Positions 32,355-41,659 of a stretch of 64,000 nt of DNA are shown in pieces. The stretch covers positions 13,509,061 through 13,573,060 of the forward strand of contig OY754990.1 in NCBI GenBank assembly GCA_963576475.1, given 5' to 3'. The notes beneath the pieces were generated by a model, which saw only the letters and a program-made list of their open reading frames with translations, made no database searches and was not told the DNA's origin. The translations under genes were made by a program, and so were the position numbers. This DNA comes from Molanna angustata (Eukaryota; Arthropoda; Insecta; Trichoptera; Molannidae). Numbering within the stretch: the stretch's first letter is position 1; each line of letters begins with the position of its first letter.

Positions 32355-33455
32355 TCCAACTGTCGATTTGTTCAGGAGAACTTTGTTCTCTTAACATATC
32401 GACAATGTATCAAGCCAGAATACACGAGAATTGTATGGAGAGGTCTACTTTTTTCACGGCTTTTCCAACTTTGAAGTCAAAAAACACCAACTTAGAGGCT
32501 TCGCAGCATATATGTTCCATACACGGATTTACTCAGAATTCGGAGTAGAACATTTCGTGTGTCTGTGTGTGTGTGTCTGTGTGTGTGTGTCTGTGTGTGT
32601 GTGTCTGTGTGTGTCTGTGTGTGTGTGTGTGTGTGTGTGTCTGTGTGTGTGTGTGTGTATGTCTGTGTGTGTGTGTGTGTCCCCCCCCCCCTTATAACTT
32701 TTGATCCGCTCAATTTACAGAGCCTAAAATTTCAGAATATATAAACAGTTACAGGCCTACAAAACTTTTATACTCGGAATTTTGAATTTTTGTTTCAGTC
32801 AGGGGTTATCAACTTTTGAATTTTTATTTTATTTTTCCCTATATCTCAGAAACCATAAAAGCTAGAACGCTCAAAATTGGTATAAACATAGACAAATACA
32901 AAATCTCAAATTAGTTTTTTCAAAAAAAATCCAGGGTTTCTCAAACATTTTTTATTAAGAAAAGTATTTTTTTTATGATAAATTTATGAGTTTAACTGCC
33001 TATATTTCCATTTTTTTTTTAAATATCGAAAAAAGCCGAAACACCCCAACTAGATATTTTAATTTTATATAAAAAATATAAACATTGTAGCAGTACATCT
33101 CAAATTTTTTTTAACAATTTTTATAAAAATTGAATTTAGTGACGACATCGCTTCATACAATTTGTATGGTAGTCACCTATACACAATATCAAAGAAGACT
33201 TAATAGTTTGATACTTCATCTCTAAACATACAATATACATATACCATCATGCTGTTTTCATATTCCGGGTAGGAAAAAAAGACTGACCTCCATACTATCC
33301 TATCTTGACTACCTAGGTACATGTGTTGTATAGAAAACTAAATATCATAAAATAATAAATAATTTGTATTTATGGGTTTATAGTTTGGTACATATTCTTC
33401 AACTATACATACTATCGCTATCGACAGTTGGATCTCATGTGTTACATGCAACTAG
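32355..33455 (+). mobile_element. HINE, complete copy with confirmed empty site
   Basis: Starts TCCAACTGTCGATTTGTTC and ends ACATGCAACTAG. The sister element at 34400-34425 reads CTTTAATTTAAAAAA where this copy reads CTTTAA-element-TTTAAAAAA, so insertion was between A and T with no duplication (a one-base shift is equally compatible). GT/CT microsatellite at 32558-32680, C run at 32681-32691, inverted 5' motif near 33419-33432, hairpin CATGTGTTACATG near the end. Confidence 0.75.
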
Positions 33456-33699
33456 TTTAAAAAAAAATATGTTGAACTACGCCTTATATTTTATTAAAAA
33501 TATAAGATAAACGTTGAAAATCGGGGTATGCCATTATTTTTCTTTATTAATACCCAAACTATGTAAATTATTTTTTTCATAACGATTTGAAAAGAAATAA
33601 TAATGGTATTTCAAATTGAAAAATAGGTACGTTGGCAGCAGTCCCCCCTCTAGGTTAACCTTAGTGATAAAACTTAGTGATTAAATGTTTTATGTATTA

Positions 33700-33925
33700 T
33701 TTAATAGACGTTCAATGTTTGGTGAATAATTATTGTATGGAGTTCTATGACATCTAAAGATATTATAGAACTCCCAATAATAATTATATCCATGATATGG
33801 GTAATCGTGAGGGTTTTAATTTCGCCGGTTGGACCAGACTTGCCCCACCAGGATAGGGAGGCTATGGTGGTCATCAACGCCGGGTGGACCTGACATGACA
33901 CGAGAAGAAGAAGAAAAAGAATGAT
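33700..33925. mobile_element. Foldback fragment plus LINE tail
   Basis: 33743-33815 contains inverted arms (ATTGTATGGAGTTCTA and its relatives, ending CCATGATATGGG) matching the hairpin at 62618-62701; the right end runs through CGCCGGTTGG and GACTTGCCCC. From 33846 a RISWTD-family LINE tail follows (codons for a MVVIN-type end, a stop, GACATGACACGAGAAGAAG). Confidence 0.5.
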
Positions 33926-34031
33926 CGAAATCGAAAAGCGTGCGCATTCACTTGTTTCTGGTCATTTCTAACAACCTTTCAACGCGCTCCACCCATTGGC
34001 ACCAATTTCATCTACATTTCATAGTGATTAA

Positions 34032-34617
34032 GAGGGTGACTGTTGCCAACGTATCTATTTTTCAATTTAAAATTGCATCATTTCTACAAAACGAATCATT
34101 TTGAAAAAAAATAACCTAGTTAGTTTGGATATTAATAAAGAAAAATATACCTTAACTTTTTAATTATGTTCTGTATATATTCTTGTAGGAAAATAATAAG
34201 CACATCCCGATTTTTGACATTTATCTTATATTTCTAGAAAAAATATAAGGTATAGAGCAATGATTTTTTTTATAATTTAAAGAAGAACAAAATATCTGGA
34301 AAAATATGATGTGACGTTGCATTAATGCATCAGGTTAAGTAAATAAAACCTGAAGCATTAATGCAACGTCACATCATATTTTTCTAGATATTTTTGTCTT
34401 CTTTAATTTAAAAAAAAAAATATTGAACTACGCATTATATTTTATTAAAAATATAACATAACCGTTGAAAATCGGGGTATGCCATTATTTTTCTACAAGA
34501 ATTTTTTTTTCTTTATTAATACCCAAACTATCTAAATAATATTTTTCAAAACGATTTGATTAGAAATAATGATGGTATATCAAATTGAAAAATAGGTACG
34601 TTGGCAGCAGTCCCCCC
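34032..34617. mobile_element. TTAA-flanked palindromic element, uninterrupted copy
   Basis: 586 bp between perfect TTAA duplications (34028-34031 and 34618-34621). Ends are GAGGGTGACTGTTGCCAACG and the inverse of GGGGGGACTGCTGCCAACG. The inner halves form a strong hairpin, 34279-34336 with 34347-34404 (for example GACGTTGCATTAATGCATCA pairs with the inverse strand). No ORF. It serves as the empty-site reference for the nested copy upstream. Confidence 0.7.
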
Positions 34618-34887
34618 TTAATATTATATTTACACAACATTAAGGATGTACCTATAACATTTAACATATGATTCATATCGACATTAACATCCAGATTCTG
34701 CGGTGTATGACCGCCCAAGACATAGAAGAGACGGTGAGACTCTGGTAACGCCTACAGACAGCGAAAGATATGGCAGAACAGACGATTATCATCTTCAATC
34801 TATCGAAACTAATGTGTCGAGTGATAAATCCAACGAGAAACGTTATAAAGACGAGATTCAATGAAATTTAACGAGACACGACTTAAA

Positions 34888-35030
34888 ATATCGGCCTTCG
34901 CGGTTCAGTTGGTTAGGTATCTGACTGCGGATCCAAAGGTCCCGGGTTCGATTCCCGGTGGATGCACAGTTTTTTTTTTTGGGTAAGTCTATGGCAACCT
35001 GTTATTGGGTGTTATTTACCCGAGAAGTAA
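34888..35030 (+). mobile_element. tRNA-derived SINE, CGGCCTTCG family
   Basis: The head CGGCCTTCGCGGTTCAGTTGG, with B box GGTTCGATTCCCGG near 34946, is tRNA-like, but the acceptor ends do not pair. A T run and a short body follow. A minus-strand relative is at 46585-46690. Confidence 0.6.
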
Positions 35031-35036
35031 TATAAA

Positions 35037-35155
35037 CGCCTGACAAAGAAAATATACAGTGCGGTCGGGAATGGAATGAAAGGTCGGGGACGCCCAAGAA
35101 AGGGATGGCACGACCATGTGAACGATATTCTGAAAGACTTTAGAAGCGTGAACAA
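35037..35155 (+). mobile_element. RDMA LINE internal fragment
   Basis: Matches the LTKKIYS...GRPRKGWHDHVNDILKD segment only; both ends are missing. Confidence 0.65.
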
Positions 35156-35250
35156 AAAGCGTGAGCATTTTTGATGTCAAAAAAACCTCCCCACTTCATC
35201 CTTTCCAGTGTCAGCATATTCCAATATTTCTATGTTTTATAATAAATTGT

Positions 35251-36144
35251 ACTACACTGAAAAAATCTAAAGTTAGCAAAGTACCTTTTTGGCTCGGTTA
35301 AAGTCATATTGGCTATAGTTATTAACCAATATATGATTAAAAATAACAAAGTTGCACTTGGCTATTATCTAACAATTGAATACTGTTAACGTGTAGTTGG
35401 TTACCAATAGCAATGTAAAAAGTCATGTTGGTAGTTATTGACCTATACATGATTAAAAATAACAAAGTTGCACTTGGTTATTATCTAACAATCGAATACT
35501 GTTAAAATGTAAGTTGGTTACCAATAGCAATGTAAAAAGTTATATTGGTAGTTAAAAATAGCAAAGTTGCACTTGGTTATTATCTCACAATTTAATACTG
35601 TTAAAATGAAGTTGGTTGCCAATAGCAATGTACTTGTTTAAATTTAACTGAGTAACAGGTACCTATACGGACATTTTGTATTCGACATCTGTCAAATTTG
35701 ACATTTCACACATAAAAATATTAATATTTCTCAAATTTGACACGTTATATTTAAAAAAATATTAAATAAAGTATAATTTTCACCAAATTAGACATGTTTC
35801 ACTGAAAAATGATTGAATTAAGTTGAATTAAGATGAGATATTCGTCAACGATTATCATTATTATTGACAAATATCGTGTGTTGATTTGCTAATATTTACC
35901 TACATTTGAGATGTAGATAATGTAAAGATGTTTATACTATTTTGATGTTAAAGCTTGATTACCAATTAGTATTTTCCGTACTAAAGAATGAATAATAACA
36001 AAGGTACTGGGTTAAATTTAGCAGATTATTTACTTGGCAATTTTTAGCAACGAACTTTGCAGGTACTATAATAACAACAAAGTTGCTTGATTATTATTAC
36101 CAGTAAATTATTTATTTTTAACAACTACATTTTTGAGTGTAGTG
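35251..36144. mobile_element. V element: TIR candidate with internal tandem repeats
   Basis: Ends ACTACACTGAAAAA and its inverse TTTTTGAGTGTAGT bound 894 bp. Three diverged units of about 100-117 bp (35290-35640), each with AACAAAGTTGCACTTGG and TTGGTTACCAATAGCAATGT, fill the left part; a fourth AACAAAGTTGC motif lies near the right end. No ORF and no clear target duplication. Confidence 0.4.
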
Positions 36145-36249
36145 TTACAATATTGCATTATTGTTTTGTATTGTTTATGTAAAAAAGTAAAATAAATAAA
36201 TATATTCAACGTTTTACTAACTAGAATCACTAAATGGGTTGTGAAAAAA

Positions 36250-37030
36250 AAACGAATATTAACGATGATAATCTCCTAAGATATTGTCTCCTAGTAAATC
36301 TAAGATATTGGTATTTGAAAAGACTGAAAGTATAACTGCATGTATGATAAAAGTAGAAAACGAATTGCTAGAACAAGTTGAGGAATATTTATATTTGGGG
36401 AGTATGTTTGAACGGAATGGAAGACCCGATAAAGATATTGAAAGAAGAGTTATGGCAGGGAATAGAATAAACGGAGCACTTAGACCAGTAATGTCCGACC
36501 CAAGCATCTCAAAGGAAGCCAAGATACACAATGCAATTGTGGTGCCTACTTTGACGTATGCAAGTGAAACATGGACCTGGCAAAGAACACATGAAAGTAG
36601 AATAAATGCTGTAGAAATGAGATCACTAAGAAGAGTATGTAATAGAACGATATATGATAGAATAAAAAATGAGGACATAAGGAGAGAATGCAAGTTAAAG
36701 AAGGATATTATATGTAAAATGAAAGTGAATGCTTTAAGGTGGTTTGGACATATAGAAAGAATGAACGATGAACGACTGACCAAATGATATACATGGGTGC
36801 AAGAGATGGAGTGAATAGCAGAGGTCGCCCCAGAAAGGGATGGCATGACCATGTGAATGATATTTTGAAAGAAGGAAACATAAAAAGTTTGAACAATCGA
36901 CAAGCATGTATGAGACGATGCATAGATGTAAAGGAAGCCAGAAATGTGTGCAAAAATAGAGAAGTATGGCGCTCGATTCTCTCTGCTTACCCCGTAAGGG
37001 ACATGGCGTGATGGTATGTATGTATGTATG
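36250..37030 (+). mobile_element. RDMA LINE, longest copy in the window
   Basis: The first frame, about 36284-36784, encodes the end of a LINE reverse transcriptase: SKSKILVFEKTE, VEEYLYLGSMFERNGRPDKD (the YLGS motif), RVMAGNRINGALRPV, VVPTLTYASETW, VEMRSLRRVCNRT and NALRWFGHIERMNDERLTK. A lesion at about 36784 shifts the rest (36784-37011), which gives SRGRPRKGWHDHVNDILKEG and SAYPVRDMA, then the stop and a TATG tail. The catalytic YADD box is not included. Length is still far below a full LINE, so it is 5' truncated. It is the best reference for the family here. Confidence 0.8.
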
Positions 37031-37084
37031 TATAATCTCCTCCATCTCCCTGCCGTTTATCAGATTAGACAAAATCTTTTTCTT

Positions 37085-37225
37085 TTGCCCCGTGCGGAGG
37101 ACCCTCGAGTTGAGGGGGCGCGGAGGGCCCCCTCGGCCCTTCAGGGCGGGCAGTTCCAGTCCGGACCCGTAAACTTTCCGTTACTGGAGGGCCCTCAAAG
37201 TCAAAAGCGGGAGTTCACGTTTTTC
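37085..37225. other. GC-rich patch with short hairpins
   Basis: About 140 bp far richer in G and C than its surroundings, with inverted motifs such as CCCTCGAGTTGAGGG and GAGGGCCCCCTC. It directly follows a LINE tail. Frames are open on the plus strand but show no known motif. Confidence 0.4.
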
Positions 37226-37439
37226 GGATAATAAGGCCACGTGCGCTTATTCCATTATTCTTTATTTTTTTTTTCAACTAAAAGAGATTTCGCGTTATTA
37301 TATTCGAGTACAATACTTGATAAAGTTTCGAAAAACATTTTTACTTTTTTTGAAAACGTATAAAATTATTTTTTATACAAATTGATTATGTATAAAATAA
37401 CATTGAGTAACGTCGAGTTACCACGTTGAGGCTCTAATG

Positions 37440-37860
37440 TACATTGGGTAGGTATACGTATGTACACAAAAATGCACGCTAAATTACCTTCTAAAGTATG
37501 AAACACGAAAAAATATTGTAAATCACCTAATATGTGACATACATCACTTTTTCGAGAAAAAATGGTAAAATTTAGAGGTATTTTCTAAATAGCAAGAAAA
37601 GTAATAAAAATATTATAATAATAAAAAACTCAGCCGGTAGATTTTCATATTCTCTTTTGATTGAAATAAAAATCTAATTCATACATCTTGTAGTTATTTA
37701 GTTACGTACAGTAAAAAAATAAAAAAGGGTTTTACTAAAACTTATTTTACAAGAAAAATATTAAAGAAATTCAAATTACAAAAAACTCATGCAATAGAAT
37801 TAAGATGTAAATACAAACTGTTCCTTATTTTAAAGACGTATCTTTTGTGCTATTTTTTTT
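37440..37860. repeat. U-family dispersed repeat, copy 2
   Basis: Closely matches 7016-7430 over about 400 bp, with small indels (an extra AAATAAA near 37725). Confidence 0.6.
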
Positions 37861-37861
37861 A

Positions 37862-38319
37862 TTGCATTGTATTCTGAAAGTTTCATCACAATGTATCTGT
37901 GTGCTGTGTGCTATGTACGGCGTGTTTATTTCACTTTATCGATTATAGACTAAAGTACTCATTCGATTCTATTTAAATTTTGCAAATATGTATATCTAAA
38001 TACTCGCTTAGATCCCATTAGATTTTTAACGATATATGAAGAGTGCTTCTCAATTTTTTTAACTGTCAAATATTTCAAAGTGACCCCAAGCTTAGGAAAC
38101 TTAAAATTTGAAATTTTTATTTTCAAATTCGTAAAAAGGCACATCACTTACATAAAATGGCATTGAAGAGTTATCAAGTTTTCGTAATAAAATATTTTAA
38201 TAAAAAATTATTTAACAAACTCATTTCATGAAAATGCTAAAAATTTTCTATACAAAGTTTGAATACTTTATAGAATGACTTGTTAGTGAGGAGTTTAGCG
38301 TTGGCCACAACTCACTCGT
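37862..38319 (+). mobile_element. R-family element, left-truncated
   Basis: Matches 1650-2100 from ATTGTATTCTGAAAG to CAACTCACTCG, followed by a T run. Its left 90 bp is missing at the junction with U copy 2. Confidence 0.6.
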
Positions 38320-38590
38320 TTTAAATAGCAAGAATGTTAATCAAAATATTAAAATAATAAAAAATCAACCGGTAGATTATCATATTCTCTTTCTACTTTA
38401 TTGACCTTGTAGATTTTTTAGTTATATAAAAAAAAATAAAAAATGTTTTACTAACTACTTTTACGAGAAAAGTATTTAACAAGACAAAATTTCAAAAAAA
38501 AAACGCGATAGAATAAAGATGTTAATACAAACTGTTCCTAATTTCAAAGATGTACCTTTTCGGGATACTAGGGAAAAGATTTTACAAAAT
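38320..38590. repeat. U-family dispersed repeat, diverged copy 3
   Basis: AAATAGCAAGAATGTTAAT through CAACCGGTAGATTATCATAT and AAACTGTTCCTAATTTCAAA match the later part of copies 1 and 2 with many substitutions. Confidence 0.5.
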
Positions 38591-39095
38591 TAGCCTTCTA
38601 AACAGCCAAATTCATAATCATAATTCAATAAACAAATATATGAATTGCACACTTATTATCATTGGGCAATTTCTTCTGACCAACCAAATTTGAAAGTATT
38701 AAAAATTGTGAATGTTCATAAAAAAATACTTGAGCAAAAATAGGACAGGGAGAGGACAACGAGAGGAAATCGGGATGAGGTGTTTAAGGATAAATAACTA
38801 AACTATGAAGATCCGACGCCATTAAACTTACTATGAGGTAAATTGGAAGACTTCAGAGACACGCAAATAGTCGTGCAGAAGACAACAGTAGTGCTGGTAT
38901 ATAGTTGTTCGAAGCTCCACTTACCTGAAAGATAAAGAAAAAAAATGTTAGCAGGCATTTTCAAACCATTATATTATGTAGTAATAGTAGTATTAGTAAC
39001 ATTTATTAAGATGTATAAAAATTAATACATCTATTTCAAACAAAAATATATAAAAAAATAAAACTTTTTGAAACAAATAACCATAGTAAGAGTAT

Positions 39096-41310
39096 AATAA
39101 CGCCGTAAATAATCACAGTATTGTGTTGAGGGTTACACTCAAAACTGGTTCTGTTATGATTATATCTTGTACTTTAGGGATAATAATAACGCCGTAAATA
39201 ATCACAGTATTGTGTTGAGAGTTACACAAAAACGACTTATTTAATGGTTATATCTTGTACTTAGGGATAAACAATAAAGCTGTAAATAATCTCAGTATTG
39301 CGTTAAGGGTTAGACACAAAACGTCATCTTTTATGGTTATATTTTGTACTTTAGTGATAAATAATAACGCCGTTAATAAAAACAGTATTGTGTTGAGTAT
39401 TACACACAAAACGTCTTCTTTTATGGTTGTATCTTGTACTTTAGGTGTGAATAACAACTCCGTAAATAATCACAGTATTGTGTTGAAGGTCACACAAAAC
39501 GTCTTCTGTTATGGTTATATCTTGTACTTTAGGGATGAATAATAACGCCGTAAATAATCACAGTATTGTGTTGAGGGTTACACACAAAACGTCATCTTTT
39601 ATGATTATATCTTGTACTTTAGGGATGAATAATAACGTCGTAAATAATCACAGTATTGCGTTGAAGATCACACACAAAACGTCATCTTTTATGATTTGTG
39701 TGTAACCCTCAACGCAATACTGTGATTATTTACGTCGTTATTATTCATCCCTAAAGTACAAGATATAATGATAACAGAACCAGTTTTGTGTGTAACCCTC
39801 AACACAATACTGTGATTATTTACGGCGTTATTATTCACCCCTAAAGTACAGGATATAATCATTAAAGAAGACGTTTTGTGTGTGATCTTCAACGTAGTAC
39901 TGTGATTATTTACAGCTTTTTTGTTTATCCCTAAAGTACAAGATATAACCATAAAATATGTCGTTTTTGTATAACTCTCAACACAATACTGATTATTTAA
40001 GGCTTAATTATTCATCCCTTAAGCACAAGATACAACCATAACAGAAGACATTTTGTGTGTAACCCTCAACACAATACTGTGATTATTTACGACGTTATTA
40101 TTCATCCCTAAGTACAAGATATAACCATAAAAGAAGACGTTTTGTGTGTAATACTCAAAATATTACTGCGATAATTTACGTCGTTATTATTCATCCCTAA
40201 AGTACAAGATATAATCATAAAAGATGACGTTTTGTGTGTGATCTTCAACGCAATACTGTGATTATTTACGACGTTATTATTCATCCCTAAAGTACAAGAT
40301 ATAATCATAAAAGATGACGTTTTGTGTGTAACCCTCAACACAATACTGTGATTATTTACGGCGTTATTATTCATCCCTAAAGTACAAGATATAACCATAA
40401 CAGAAGACGTTTTGTGAGTAACCTTCAACACAATACTGAGATTATTTACAGCTTTTTTGTTTATCCCTAAAGTACAAGATATAACCATAAAAGAAGACGT
40501 TTTGTGTGTAATACTCAACACAATACTGTGATTATTTACGGCGTTATTATTAATCCCTAAAGTACAAGATATAACCATAACAGAAAACGTTTTGTGTGTA
40601 ACCCTCAACACAATACTGTGATTATTTACGGCGTTATTGTTTATCCCTAAAGTACAAGATATAACTTTAAAAGAAGACATTTTGTGTCTAACCCTCAACG
40701 CAATACTGAGATTATTTACAGATTTTTTTTTTATCCCTAAAGCACAAGATATAACCATAACAGAAGACATTTTGTGTGTAACTCTCAACACAATACTGGG
40801 GTTATTTACGGTGTTATTGTTTATCCCTAAAGTACAAGATATAACCTTAAAAGAAGACGTTTTGTGTGTAATATTCAACACAATCCTGTGATTATTTACG
40901 GCTTTATTATTCATTCCTAAAGCACAAGATATAACCATAACAGAAGACATTTTGTGTGTAACTCTCAACACAATACTGGGGTTATTTACGGTGTTATTGT
41001 TTATCCCTAAAGTACAAGATATAACCTTAAAAGAAGACGTTTTGTGTGTAATATTCAACACAATCCTGTGATTATTTACGGCTTTATTATTCATTCCTAA
41101 AGCACAAGATATAACCATAACAGAAGACGTTTGGGTGTAACCCTCAACACAATATCCCTAAAGTACAAGATATAACCATAAAATAAGTCGTTTTTTGTGT
41201 AACTTTAAACACAATACTGTGATTTTTTAAGGCTATATTTAAGGTGTAATATTCAACACAATACTGTGATTATTTACGGGTTATTCTTCATCCCTAATGC
41301 ACAAGATATA
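39096..41310. repeat. 90-bp tandem array with orientation switch
   Basis: About 24 units of about 90 bp. 39096-39696 runs in one orientation (CACAGTATTGTGTTGAGGGT), 39697-41310 in the reverse (ACCCTCAACACAATACTGTG). From 40141 to 41100 the period is exactly 90. 40741-40920 and 40921-41100 are identical. The two-unit block near 39510-39693 reappears inverted at about 40216-40401. The 336-codon minus-strand frame (40108-41118) exists because 90 is divisible by three; its 30-residue repeat has no known motif. Confidence 0.85.
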
Positions 41311-41465
41311 AAAATGCAAAAAACGGTAATAATGAATACATGTAGAATCGTTAAAGATTTTTTAAACGTTAACATTCGGGAATCAGTGGGGTTGTTAGGT
41401 AGTATAGAGACCTCCTCAGAGCCTATTCCTTTGATATGTTAAGTATCTGGATGGGGGAACTATTC
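41311..41465 (+). repeat. T-family repeat, copy 1
   Basis: Matches 63873-64000 from AAAATGCAAAAAA to TTGATATGTTAAGTA. This copy has 7 extra bases (ATTCCTT) before TGATATG. The other copy runs off the end of the window, so the element's length is unknown. Confidence 0.65.
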
Positions 41466-41659
41466 CCAATTGAAAGCTTGATGATGCGTTTGTTGCATTT
41501 TATTTTGTTGTATTAAATAATTTACAATTTACGCATTGATCTGCTAATTCTTTTGTATAATGGTAATAATAATGATTGACTGTTATTATTTGTAGTGCTT
41601 AATTGTTATTAATATCATTAGTAAAAAAATGTTAACGTATAATGTTCAGTGTTTTTTTT

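Larger units (their letters stand above)
31742..33648. mobile_element. TTAA-flanked palindromic element, interrupted copy
   Basis: Left end TTAA-GAGGGTGACTGGTGCCAAC at 31742; right end GTTGGCAGCAGTCCCCCC ending 33648. The right flank is TCTA rather than TTAA. The body matches its sister at 34032-34617, but carries a LINE tail plus a 210-bp duplication in the left arm and a 1.1-kb HINE in the centre. The TTAA target and G/C-run ends suggest piggyBac-like mobilisation, which is inference because no transposase is encoded. Confidence 0.6.

Noticed and set aside
34888..34970. tRNA gene
   Set aside because: The B box is good but the acceptor and anticodon stems do not pair, and a SINE body follows. 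The same judgement applies to 10.1, 24.4, 45.6 and 46.6 kb.
36259..36903. 214-codon minus-strand frame
   Set aside because: Antisense shadow of the RDMA LINE coding strand, which carries the recognisable motifs.
40108..41118. 336-codon minus-strand open frame with 30-residue repeats
   Set aside because: It lies entirely in the 90-bp tandem array; 90 is divisible by three, so a stop-free unit stays open. No known motif, and similar frames occur on the other strand.
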